Of a stretch of DNA of 64,000 bases, positions 56,084 to 64,000 are shown piece after piece. Made by a program: the position numbers and the translations under genes. Positions within the stretch are counted from its first letter, which is position 1. Each line of letters opens with the position of its first letter. Below the pieces are notes generated by a model that did not search any database, was not told where the DNA came from, and saw only the letters and a program-made list of their open reading frames with translations. Origin of the DNA: Funiculus sociatus GB2-C1 (GTDB lineage Bacteria > Cyanobacteriota > Cyanobacteriia > Cyanobacteriales > FACHB-T130); contig NZ_JAMPKJ010000001.1 in assembly GCF_039962115.1 (NCBI RefSeq), positions 124,001-188,000 of the forward strand, written 5' to 3'.

Positions 56084-58018
56084 ATGGAGAGCGATCGCAA
56101 TAATTTGGAAAAGCAAGTTGAACAACAAACCGCCGAGCTTCAGAAAGCCAATGAACAACTAAAACAGGAGATCGCCAAGCGTCAACGCGCCCAAAAAGCC
56201 CTCTCGCAAAGGGCTGAAGGAGAATGGGTAATCCGAGTCATTACCGAGCGCATCCGCGGGTCATTAAACTTGGAGGAAGTTCTTAATACTACGGTGGCAG
56301 AAATCCGACAATTTCTGGAGAGCGATCGCTCTGTCATATACCAAATTAAGGGAAATGAACAAGCCGTAGTGGTGGCTGAATCAGTTGATGCGGCTTGGCC
56401 CTCTATTTTAGGCGTTAACATTGCCTCAACCTCGTTTCAAGAACGGATAGCAGTCTATCGCGAGGGAAAGGTAAGAGCGATCGATGATATACAACAAGAA
56501 GCCTTTCCTATAGCTATTAACGAGTATGTGCAGCAACAGCAAGTCAAAGCCGCCTTGGTAGCTCCCATCCTGCACGGTAATAAGTTTTGGGGGGTACTTG
56601 CAACTCATCAATGTTCCGCACAACGTCACTGGGAACCGTTTGAGATCGATCTGCTCAAGCAATTGGCAACACAAGTGTCAATTGCCATTCAGCAATCAGA
56701 GCTTTATCAGCAAGTGCAGCAACTCAACGCTAACCTGGAGTTCCAAGTACGCGAACGCACCGCCCAACTGCAACAATCCCTCGACTTTGAAGCGATGCTT
56801 AAACGCATCACTGACGATGTACGCGATAGCCTCGACGAAAACCAAATTTTGCAAATAGTCGTTTGGGAATTAGCCGTCGGGTTGAACATAGAAGGCTGCG
56901 ATACCGCTTTGTATGATAGCGATCGCGCTACCTCTACCATTCGCTATGAGTATACTCTGGGAATGCCCACCGCTCAGGGGCATTTGGTGCAAATGGCAGA
57001 GTTTCGCGAAGGTTATAATCAGCTTCTGCACGGTCTGTATTTCCAATTTTGTCCACTCGGCCCCGATATTCGCGGTACCTTCGCTAGACTTATTTGCCCG
57101 ATTTTCGATGACCAAGGTGTGCTAGGTGATTTATGCTTATTCAAGCCGCCCCAAGAAGCCTTTAACGAAAAAGAAATCCGACTGGTGCAGCAAGTGGCGA
57201 ATCAGTGCGCGATCGCTATTCGCCAAGCGAGATTGTATCAAGCAGCGCGATCGCAAATCGAGGCTCTACAAAATCTCAATCGCCTCAAAGATGACTTTCT
57301 CAACACCGTTTCTCACGAATTACGCACCCCCGTCGCCAACATGAAAATGGCGATTCAAATGCTTTCCATCGCCCTTAATCGAGACTCGCCATTTTTAGCG
57401 GAACTCAGCAAACCAAAAGCAGAACAAAGCAAAGTGGCTCGCTACTTTCAGATATTGCAAAACGAATGCAATCGCGAAATTCGCCTCATTGATGACCTTT
57501 TGGACTTGCAGCGACTGTATACAGAAGCTCAACCTTTATTACTAACATCAATTCAGCTACAGGAATGGCTACCGCCAATTGTAGAACCATTTCAAGAACG
57601 ATCCGAAAACCGCCAGCAAACCTTGCTTCTTAACATCCCCCCCAATTTGCCCCGATTCACCTGCGATCCCACTACTCTAGCCAGAATATTGACCGAATTG
57701 CTAGAAAATGCCTGCAAATACACCCCCCCATTAGAAACAATTACACTCACAGTCCAAACTGTTGAAACAGCCCACTCAAATCTCATGCAGTTGAGCGTAA
57801 TCAATTCTGGAGTTGAGATTCCACAAAGCGAACTAAATCGGATTTTTGAGAAATTCTATCGCATTCCTAGTTCCGATCCCTGGAAGCAAGGCGGAACTGG
57901 ATTAGGACTAGCTCTAGTAAAAAAATTAGTAGCACATTTGGGAGGTACCCTGCGAGTAGAAAGTAAAAATCGTCAAACCACATTTACCATAGAGTTGCCC
58001 ATTAATGATCTTAATTAA
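56084..58018 (+). CDS. GAF-domain sensor histidine kinase, N-terminus lost
   Basis: The 644-aa frame starts inside a coiled-coil (NLEKQVEQQTAELQKANEQL), followed by a GAF domain at about residues 55-200 with phytochrome-like features (LNTTVAEIRQFLESDRSVIY, QVKAALVAPILHGNKFWGVL), a second coiled-coil and a second GAF at about 240-385, then the kinase core: H-box TVSHELRTPVANM, N-box LLENACKYTPP and GTGLGLALVKKL. It has no membrane segment. The usual bilin-binding Cys is not obvious. The upstream PAS relic and in-frame TGA show that this is a shortened version of a longer kinase, although it may still work. Confidence 0.9.
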   Translation: MESDRNNLEKQVEQQTAELQKANEQLKQEIAKRQRAQKALSQRAEGEWVIRVITERIRGSLNLEEVLNTTVAEIRQFLESDRSVIYQIKGNEQAVVVAESVDAAWPSILGVNIASTSFQERIAVYREGKVRAIDDIQQEAFPIAINEYVQQQQVKAALVAPILHGNKFWGVLATHQCSAQRHWEPFEIDLLKQLATQVSIAIQQSELYQQVQQLNANLEFQVRERTAQLQQSLDFEAMLKRITDDVRDSLDENQILQIVVWELAVGLNIEGCDTALYDSDRATSTIRYEYTLGMPTAQGHLVQMAEFREGYNQLLHGLYFQFCPLGPDIRGTFARLICPIFDDQGVLGDLCLFKPPQEAFNEKEIRLVQQVANQCAIAIRQARLYQAARSQIEALQNLNRLKDDFLNTVSHELRTPVANMKMAIQMLSIALNRDSPFLAELSKPKAEQSKVARYFQILQNECNREIRLIDDLLDLQRLYTEAQPLLLTSIQLQEWLPPIVEPFQERSENRQQTLLLNIPPNLPRFTCDPTTLARILTELLENACKYTPPLETITLTVQTVETAHSNLMQLSVINSGVEIPQSELNRIFEKFYRIPSSDPWKQGGTGLGLALVKKLVAHLGGTLRVESKNRQTTFTIELPINDLN

Positions 58019-58403
58019 TCATTATTTCTTAAACAACTAAAATATACTGTTGATATGCGTCAAACCATTAACGGATGCTATTACTGCATAATGGTTGCAC
58101 TTGGTTGTATCTGGCTATTTCGCAGGCTTCGACATTAGCTTGTATTCAGTTGCAATGCTGCTGTCGCCGCCACAACGGTTACGCAACTATTGCTCTTACC
58201 AGCGACAGTTACCGCCTAAATCAGTACAGCTTGATAATTATTTCCCGAACCGAGTTTAAATAATTTATACATGAAATTCACATTTACTTTAAAAACTTCC
58301 CAGTATAATTCCGTATAATCTGGGAGGTAACAGTTATAAGAATACTGTATTCTTTTAATTAGTAAAAATAACTAGCCTAGGTAGAATAAACAGGATAAGG
58401 AAA
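58019..58403. other. Intergenic region with a hairpin
   Basis: About 385 bp without a credible gene. ACTTCCCAG (58295-58303) pairs with CTGGGAGGT (58320-58328) around an AT-rich 16-base loop, about 75 bp before the next start, and may be part of its leader. No known riboswitch was recognised. Confidence 0.4.
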
Positions 58404-60920
58404 TTGGAACAATTTTGTCATGTTTTGGTAATTGAAGATCCAAAAGGTAGACGTACAGTTTCCTTTGAAGCTAGTACCTATTCAATAGGTCGCGATCGCA
58501 GCAACTCGGTAGTTTTGAACTCTCGACTAATTTCTCGCCATCATGCTACTTTGTTCCGAGTTAAAAATCCAGTAAATGGCGATTATTTATATTGGATAAT
58601 AGACGGAGACTTACAAGGTAATCTTAGCACAAATGGGCTAGTTGTCAATGGGCGACGTTGCTTTGCTCACGAATTAAAGCATGAGGATATGATCATATTT
58701 GGAGGGATTATTAAGGCAAGCTATCGGATAGTACCTAAATTATCAAAGGCAGAATTACTAAATTATGGCAAACAAGTAGATTTTTCTACTTTTCCAGCCT
58801 GCTCAAGCACTCTCTTTCAACCGATATCAGCATCAAATCTCAAGGTTGCCAAATTAAGTGAATCGGCTCTAGTTAGATTAGCTTCTTTTCCGGAACTACT
58901 ACCCAATCCTATTGTAGAAATTAATTTATCAGGGATAATTACATATATAAATCCAGCGGCACTAATAAAATTTCCCGATATTCAAGAGGCTACAAAACAG
59001 CATCCGCTGATCGGAGATTTAATAGCAAAGCTTCAAAAAAGTAAAGGGAAAGTTTTTGTTCGGGAACTGCAAATTGGTAGTGAAGTATTTGAACAATATG
59101 TACACTACATTGCTGAAAACGAGCTAATTAGAAGTTACGTTTTTGATATCACTGAGCGCAAGGGGGCAGAGGAAGTATTAAAAACGCAGGCTTTAGTGCT
59201 TGAGAGCATGGCAGAAGGTGTCAACGTCTCTGACGAAAATGGCATTATCTTCTTTACTAATCCAGCATTTGAAGCAATGTTCGGATATGAGCGAGGGGAG
59301 TTGATTGGCAAACCTGTATCGATTTTAAGCGCCCATCCACCGGAAGACAATACTCAAATATATGGCGATTTCGTCGAACAATTACAGGCTCAAAGTTCTG
59401 GATTTGGAGAGTTTTTTAACCGCAGGAAGGACGGCTCTGTGTTCACCACCTATGCCCGGATCAGCACCTTAGAAATCGGGGATAAGAAATATTGGGTTTG
59501 CGTCCAAGAAGACATTACTGAACGCAAAGCTGCTGAGGCAATGATCCAATATCAAGCTTTTCATGACCTCCTCACAGGTTTGCCAAACCGAACGCTATTT
59601 AATAAAAAACTTCTTCAGGCACTAGCAGATGCACGTTATCGGCAATACAGTTTGGCTGTCATGTTTATCGATATGGATCGCTTTAAGACCATTAACGATA
59701 CACTGGGACACGCTGTGGGCGATCGCTTATTACAACTCTTTGCAGAACGAATGGCAAACTGTCTGCGGGATAATGACACTGTTGCCCGTTGGGGAGGCGA
59801 TGAATTCACCCTGCTACTGCCCCACATCAACGATCCAAAAGATGCCGCCAAGATTGCCCAACGCATTTTAGATGCTTTGAAACCTGCTTTTAGCCTGGAG
59901 GGACACCAACTTCATATGAGCAGCAGCATCGGCATCGCTCTTTATCCCCAGGATGGAGAAGATCCCGAAACTCTCTTAAGAAACGCCGATATTTCCTTAT
60001 ACCGCGCCAAGGAACAGGGCAGAAATAACTACCGATTTTATGTCCCAGCAATGAATTCTCAAGCTTGTGAATTATTAACGCTGGAAAATCGGCTGCACCA
60101 TGCTCTCAGAGAGGGAGAGTTTGTTATTTACTACCAACCTCAAGTAAATATCAAGACGGGAGAGATTATCGCGATGGAAGCTCTTTTGCGTTGGAATCAC
60201 CCGACTCTAGGACTCGTCTCTCCGAAAAAATTTATTCCCCTGGCTGAAGAAAACGGATTAATCATACCCATTGGTGAATGGGTATTGCGGACTGCTTGCG
60301 CTCAAAATAAAGCTTGGCAAAAAGTAGGTTTCTCACCGCTAAGGATGGCAGTTAACCTCTCAGCTAGACAGTTCCAACAACCAAATCTAGTAGCAATGGT
60401 GAGGCAGGTGTTAGCAGAAACAGGACTTTCGCCTCACTTTCTGGAGTTGGAAATTACAGAAAGCACTATCATGCAGAATGTGGACAAAGGGCGGGAATGG
60501 GTGCGCGATCTGTACGCGATGGGAGTTCACATCAGTATGGATGATTTTGGGACAGGCTATTCTTCTCTGGGTTATTTAAAGAAATTTCCGTTCCATACGC
60601 TCAAAATCGATCAATCTTTTGTGCGCGATTTGCGTGATGAACCGGAGGATACAGCGATTATTTCAGCTGTGATTGCATTAGGACGTGGTTTGAATCTCCG
60701 GGTAGTGGCTGAAGGTGTGGAAACTCATCAGCAAATGGAATTATTGCAAAGTCTCCAGTGCGAGGAAATGCAAGGTTACTGGTTCAGTATGCCCCTAGAG
60801 GTGGACGATGCCACAAACTTCCTGAATACCTATAGGATGAAATCCAAACTTCCAGGGCATGGGGATAATAAAAAAAAATCTGAAAATGCAGCTTGCCAAT
60901 ACCTGAACTGTTGTGCATAA
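58404..60920 (+). CDS. FHA-PAS-GGDEF-EAL cyclic di-GMP protein
   Basis: The 838-aa protein has an N-terminal FHA domain (YSIGRDRSNSVVLNSRLISR, then HHATLF), which binds phosphothreonine; two PAS-like regions at about residues 165-255 and 260-380; a GGDEF diguanylate cyclase domain with the intact active site RWGGDEF and an upstream inhibitory RxxD (RDND); and an EAL phosphodiesterase domain with EALLRWNHP, LEITEST, MDDFGTGYSSL and KIDQSFV intact. It could both make and break cyclic di-GMP. The TTG start at 58404 has AAGGA upstream, and no ATG gives a complete FHA domain. An imperfect terminator follows at 61156. Confidence 0.93.
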   Translation: MEQFCHVLVIEDPKGRRTVSFEASTYSIGRDRSNSVVLNSRLISRHHATLFRVKNPVNGDYLYWIIDGDLQGNLSTNGLVVNGRRCFAHELKHEDMIIFGGIIKASYRIVPKLSKAELLNYGKQVDFSTFPACSSTLFQPISASNLKVAKLSESALVRLASFPELLPNPIVEINLSGIITYINPAALIKFPDIQEATKQHPLIGDLIAKLQKSKGKVFVRELQIGSEVFEQYVHYIAENELIRSYVFDITERKGAEEVLKTQALVLESMAEGVNVSDENGIIFFTNPAFEAMFGYERGELIGKPVSILSAHPPEDNTQIYGDFVEQLQAQSSGFGEFFNRRKDGSVFTTYARISTLEIGDKKYWVCVQEDITERKAAEAMIQYQAFHDLLTGLPNRTLFNKKLLQALADARYRQYSLAVMFIDMDRFKTINDTLGHAVGDRLLQLFAERMANCLRDNDTVARWGGDEFTLLLPHINDPKDAAKIAQRILDALKPAFSLEGHQLHMSSSIGIALYPQDGEDPETLLRNADISLYRAKEQGRNNYRFYVPAMNSQACELLTLENRLHHALREGEFVIYYQPQVNIKTGEIIAMEALLRWNHPTLGLVSPKKFIPLAEENGLIIPIGEWVLRTACAQNKAWQKVGFSPLRMAVNLSARQFQQPNLVAMVRQVLAETGLSPHFLELEITESTIMQNVDKGREWVRDLYAMGVHISMDDFGTGYSSLGYLKKFPFHTLKIDQSFVRDLRDEPEDTAIISAVIALGRGLNLRVVAEGVETHQQMELLQSLQCEEMQGYWFSMPLEVDDATNFLNTYRMKSKLPGHGDNKKKSENAACQYLNCCA

Positions 60921-61155
60921 TTTCTATCCCTGATGGAGATGGAAGCGTCGGAGCGATCGCATTCTCGATTTATTTATAGATAGGTCTATCAAGGTTAAAC
61001 TCAGCCGGACTATCTCCAGTCTCTAAAAGGTAGCAGTCTGTATAACTTAAAACAAGATTATTTAATATAAACTCGCCCAATACATGAGCCAGCTTTCCTT
61101 GGTAAGTAATCTGGGTATTAGCGATATCAAATCTGGTTGATTGCCCATAAATATA

Positions 61156-61216
61156 GAACCCCACCATAGCAAGCGGGGGAGGAGAGCCACCGCTTGCTCT
61201 CTATGGGTTGGGGTTC
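61156..61216 (+). terminator. Large imperfect hairpin
   Basis: GAACCCCACCATAGCAAGCGG is matched by CCGCTTGCTCTCTATGGGTTGGGGTTC with bulges, arms at about 61156-61176 and 61190-61216, followed by CTTTTAATT. It may terminate transcripts from the GGDEF-EAL gene and from the opposite crtO-like gene, or be a dispersed repeat. Confidence 0.55.
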
Positions 61217-61265
61217 CTTTTAATTATGGGTAATTAACCAGACATGATATGAGACGAATTTACGG

Positions 61266-62975
61266 CTAGGTGTCAGAGGAGATTTTAAAGACAGACTCGA
61301 CAGTTGATCTGATAGAATTCCCCGCATCCTTCAGAGTTTGGGTAAATGGCTGCTGCGTGTGCAGGAAAACACGAGCGCAGTTGCGTCCAGGCATCCCGGA
61401 AACGGAACCGCCTGGATGGGTTCCAGCACCGCTCAAGAATAGCCCTTCTATGGGAGTTTTGTAGTTAGCTAATTCCGGTAAGGGACGGAAGAAGATCATC
61501 TGGTCGAGGGTCATGTCGATGTGGTAGTAGTTCCCTTTATAAGCGCCCAGTCTCTCTCCCAGTTCTGCCGGACTTTCCACAGCACGGGCGATGATTGAGT
61601 GCTTGAGATTTGGGGAATACTCTGCCAGCTTGTCCAGCACCCGGTCGGCGACCTTGTTTTTCAGATCGTCAGTCCAGCCAGTGCCATTGTGACCTGTTCC
61701 CTCGGCACCAGCAATCTGATAGGGGGCGAAAAACTCAATCCATAAGGTATGCTTGCCTTCTGGTGCCATCGACGGATCGCGCACGGTTGGTACAACGACA
61801 TACATTGAGGGGTCAGAATCGGGAATATTGCCGATAGATGCTTGGCTGTGGGCGATTTCCACTTGGCGCACTGAGTCAGCGATGAGAACAGAACCGATGA
61901 GGTATTCATCTTGGTGGTTGTGGTGTTCAAAGCGCAGAGGTTCAGATAAAGCGCAGTCAATTTTGAGAATAGTTTCGTTGTTGTTGACGATTTTACGCTC
62001 CAAGCGATCGCGCAAATTTGGGTCAGCATCATCAACATCTGCCTCGTCCATTAAGCGCAGGAACAAGCGTCTAGCGTCAATATTGGAGATTACCCCACGT
62101 TTTGCTCGGTATTCGGTGCCACCTGCCACCCTAACGCCCACCGCACGACCATCATCCACTAAAACGCGCTCAACGGTCTGGTCAGTCAGCACCACCCCGC
62201 CCTTACTATGCACTAACTTTAGCAAAGCATCCACAAGTGCGCCGCTACCACCTTTGGGCCGTGCCATACCAGGATCGTGGCGCATTGCCATCATAATCGC
62301 TCCCACAGAAATTGTTTTTTGGGAAGGCGGTGCGCCAAGTTCTGCGGCTAGTCTAGCAAGGGGGGCTTTGAGAAATTCCGAATCAAACCACTCATTGAGA
62401 ATATCTTCTGGGCTAGTGATCATATTCCGAATTAGATCCAGGGTCTTATTCGGGCCACCTAGCACTGAGAATAAATCTTTAATTTTTTTTAGGTCGTAGT
62501 TGCCAGCGATGTCAATGATAGATTTTGGCGGTGCATTGAACATCGGAATCATTGCACCAATTAGCCGTTGCCAGTAATCCGTGTATTCGGCGTATTTTTT
62601 GGCATCGCGCTCATTATACCGGGCAATTTCCGCACAAGTTTTTTCTACTGACTTGTGGCCTAAAAAGTATTTGCCGTCCGGGTGGGGACAAAAAACTACT
62701 GGATCGCAATAAAGATATTCCAAGCCATATTTAGTAAGTTCTAACTCTTCAACTACTGGCCCCAAGTGAATGAACTCGTGGTCAATTGAGCAGAGATTGA
62801 ACTTAAAACCTGGTGCCTCTTCAGGTAAAATTTCTTCAGTTGTCGCGCCGCCACCGGGAATTGAACGCTTCTCCAACAGCAGGACGCTGTACCCTGCTTT
62901 TAGAAGATATGCAGCACACACTAACCCATTGTGACCAGCACCAATAATAACGACATCGTACTCTTGCATGGACAA
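61266..62975 (-). CDS. crtO: CrtO-type beta-carotene ketolase (phytoene desaturase superfamily)
   Basis: CrtO adds keto groups to the rings of beta-carotene, giving echinenone and canthaxanthin. The 569-aa flavoprotein begins with the FAD-binding loop YDVVIIGAGHNGLVCAAYLL and RSIPGGGATTEE. FNAPPKSIIDIAGNYDLKKI is a segment I associate with CrtO proteins, and the C-terminal FLSGAGTHPGGSVSGMPGRN is the second FAD motif. Length and motifs fit CrtO rather than the shorter CrtW. A STAS protein gene diverges about 360 bp upstream. Related carotenoid oxidoreductases cannot be fully excluded. Confidence 0.85.
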   Translation of the reverse strand: MSMQEYDVVIIGAGHNGLVCAAYLLKAGYSVLLLEKRSIPGGGATTEEILPEEAPGFKFNLCSIDHEFIHLGPVVEELELTKYGLEYLYCDPVVFCPHPDGKYFLGHKSVEKTCAEIARYNERDAKKYAEYTDYWQRLIGAMIPMFNAPPKSIIDIAGNYDLKKIKDLFSVLGGPNKTLDLIRNMITSPEDILNEWFDSEFLKAPLARLAAELGAPPSQKTISVGAIMMAMRHDPGMARPKGGSGALVDALLKLVHSKGGVVLTDQTVERVLVDDGRAVGVRVAGGTEYRAKRGVISNIDARRLFLRLMDEADVDDADPNLRDRLERKIVNNNETILKIDCALSEPLRFEHHNHQDEYLIGSVLIADSVRQVEIAHSQASIGNIPDSDPSMYVVVPTVRDPSMAPEGKHTLWIEFFAPYQIAGAEGTGHNGTGWTDDLKNKVADRVLDKLAEYSPNLKHSIIARAVESPAELGERLGAYKGNYYHIDMTLDQMIFFRPLPELANYKTPIEGLFLSGAGTHPGGSVSGMPGRNCARVFLHTQQPFTQTLKDAGNSIRSTVESVFKISSDT

Positions 62976-63335
62976 TTCTCGCGAAACCCGTATATATATT
63001 CCCCGATTCTAAAAAAGTTAAGAAGTTTAAAGGGTCTATCACTCGAAAGAGATTGCTTCTCCTACAGACAACAAAGCTTGTAGAGGAGGGAGTTAGCAGG
63101 GCGTGGGGGAAGCTGTCCTATACAGGCAGAAATCTTTCACTTCCGTAGAAGCGGGGTAGCTGGAATTGGCGGTTTACTTGTCCTCAGACAGCAGCGATCG
63201 CAACTAAACCTAGCCTTGCTCCCTTAATTGGAGAGATTTTCTTAAATCTTACCCGCTAAAGCCTAGCTGAAATCTACCTTCACAGTTATACTGTCTAGGT
63301 CTAGCTCGTCGTTCAAAGGGTCCGCGCTACAGAAT
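62976..63335. other. Divergent upstream region of crtO and the STAS gene
   Basis: About 360 bp without a gene. A TATACT box at about 63286-63291, 45 bp before the STAS start, is a candidate -10. No strong inverted repeat was seen. Confidence 0.35.
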
Positions 63336-63656
63336 ATGAGTCCTGTTGTTAAAATTGTTCAACCCTCTGGAATTTTAGACGGTATGAAAGCGGGTCAGTT
63401 TCGTCAAGAAATTAGCGATATTGTGGAAAATGGAGCCGATATTGTGCTAATTGATTTTAAGGATGTTACCTTTATGGATAGTTCTGGGTTAGGGGCGCTG
63501 GTTCTAGCTCTCAAAACTGTTCGAGCTTCTGGTGGAAAACTCTTTATTTGCTCTATCAATGAGCAAGTAAAAATGTTGTTTGAACTCACCAGTATGGATC
63601 GTGTGTTTGAAATCTTTGCTAATCGAGACGACTTTTCTAACCAAGTTACTTCATAG
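63336..63656 (+). CDS. STAS domain protein, anti-sigma factor antagonist-like
   Basis: The 106-aa protein is a single STAS domain like SpoIIAA/RsbV: VVKIVQPSGILDGMKAGQFR, then IVLIDFKDVTFMDSSGLGAL with the phosphorylatable Ser pair, and GKLFICSINEQVKMLFELTS. Such proteins are switched by an anti-sigma kinase and a PP2C-type phosphatase. A PP2C/SpoIIE-like gene converges on it just downstream, so the two could form a partner-switching pair. Confidence 0.93.
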   Translation: MSPVVKIVQPSGILDGMKAGQFRQEISDIVENGADIVLIDFKDVTFMDSSGLGALVLALKTVRASGGKLFICSINEQVKMLFELTSMDRVFEIFANRDDFSNQVTS

Positions 63657-63660
63657 TGAT

Positions 63661-63720
63661 TTGCTAATTGCTAATTGCTAATTGCTAATAATCAACGAGC
63701 CATTAGCGATTAGCCATTAG
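63661..63720. repeat. TTGCTAA heptamer tandem repeats (STRR-like)
   Basis: TTGCTAA is repeated four times exactly at 63661-63688, followed by imperfect CCATTAGC / GATTAGCC heptamers to about 63720. It fills the gap between the STAS gene and the convergent phosphatase gene and is the same class as the repeat at 41829. Confidence 0.85.
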
Positions 63721-63734
63721 CCAACGACTAAGGA

Positions 63735-64000
63735 CTAAGGAAAATTGATTTGCAACAAAGACAAATCATCATCAAAATAGTCTTTAGGGTTTACAACTTG
63801 AACGGAACGCAATACCCGGTCTAAATTACTCTCGCTCTTGTCGCGGCAGTTTGTAAGCAGTTGGACAAACGCATCAAGCCCCCAAATGTTGCCGTCTGGC
63901 TGGTTAATTTCATAAATTCCATCGCTAAAAATGTACAGGGTGCTGGATTTTTCCACTTCGCAGAAATCATCGGTAAATTCTACATCCGGAAACATCCCAA
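63735..64000 (-). CDS. C-terminal part of a PP2C/SpoIIE-type protein phosphatase
   Basis: The last 88 or so codons of a gene that continues past the right edge of the window. SSTLYIFSDGIYEINQPDGN is the metal-binding Asp-Gly motif of RsbU/SpoIIE phosphatases, and PKDYFDDDLSLLQINF is the final acidic motif. The Met near 63995 is internal. Convergent with the STAS gene; such phosphatases dephosphorylate STAS antagonists. N-terminal sensor domains, if any, are outside the window. Confidence 0.85.
   Translation of the reverse strand, partial: GMFPDVEFTDDFCEVEKSSTLYIFSDGIYEINQPDGNIWGLDAFVQLLTNCRDKSESNLDRVLRSVQVVNPKDYFDDDLSLLQINFP

Noticed and set aside
58075-58263. 62-aa frame upstream of the FHA-GGDEF-EAL gene
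   Set aside because: No ribosome binding site, biased Cys/Leu composition and no recognisable domain.
60970-61167. 65-aa frame on the minus strand after the GGDEF-EAL gene
   Set aside because: Its start lies in the arm of the large hairpin at 61156-61216 and no family is recognised. It may be a relic, but there is not enough support to call a gene.

Overview
The window is a piece of a cyanobacterial chromosome, most likely from a filamentous or other large-genome lineage. The evidence is the very frequent HIP1 octamer GCGATCGC, heptanucleotide tandem repeats, dispersed palindromes such as CTCGTTCCCAG/CTGGGAACGAG, and family content typical of cyanobacteria: GUN4, CrtO-type ketolase, HemJ, GH100 invertase, DUF2605/DUF2973/DUF2811/DUF3082, an RRM protein next to rpsU, and an RppA/RppB-like two-component pair. 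There is no CRISPR array, rRNA or ordinary tRNA gene.

1-31 kb is mostly housekeeping: RNA-binding protein and rpsU, pth, hemJ, an HD-GYP phosphodiesterase, the rsmA-ispE-DUF3082 operon, three tandem AIM24-family genes, an M48 peptidase, thrB, thrS, a glycogen-debranching-like enzyme and a GH100 invertase. From 22.4 to 29.2 kb there is gene decay: a truncated glycosyltransferase duplicate, two tandem cytochrome P450 pseudogenes, and an intact IS630 element that splits a small gene whose reading frame rejoins exactly when the element is removed. mutL, a decayed TPR fragment, an inactive-looking rhodanese protein and a solitary m5C methyltransferase follow.

33.6-42.5 kb is the most interesting part. 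A 141-nt RNA gene folds as a bacterial Y RNA: a Ro-binding-type helix made of its two ends, carrying a tRNA mimic with the order T arm, closed acceptor stem, D arm. It lies directly upstream of a Ro60-like (TROVE/vWA) gene. Downstream are a NYN-domain RNase-like protein, the C-terminal relic of an RNA ligase, a DUF6939-type (NADAR-like) protein, KptA RNA 2'-phosphotransferase, an AAA+ ATPase, a Nudix hydrolase, two unrecognised proteins and a stand-alone E1/ThiF-like adenylating protein. I read this as an RNA surveillance and repair island.

43-53.5 kb holds DUF1206, a two-component system and an RND heavy-metal efflux set (adaptor, CzcA/CusA-type pump, small lipoprotein). Identical CopR-type operators, TTTCAT-N5-TTTCAT, lie about 50 bp before both the adaptor and the pump genes, with Uma2 and GUN4 genes in between. 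53.5-64 kb carries a saccharopine-dehydrogenase-like reductase, a GAF histidine kinase with a decayed PAS N-terminus, an FHA-PAS-GGDEF-EAL protein, a CrtO-type carotene ketolase, a STAS anti-sigma-antagonist-like protein and the end of a PP2C/SpoIIE-type phosphatase cut by the window edge.
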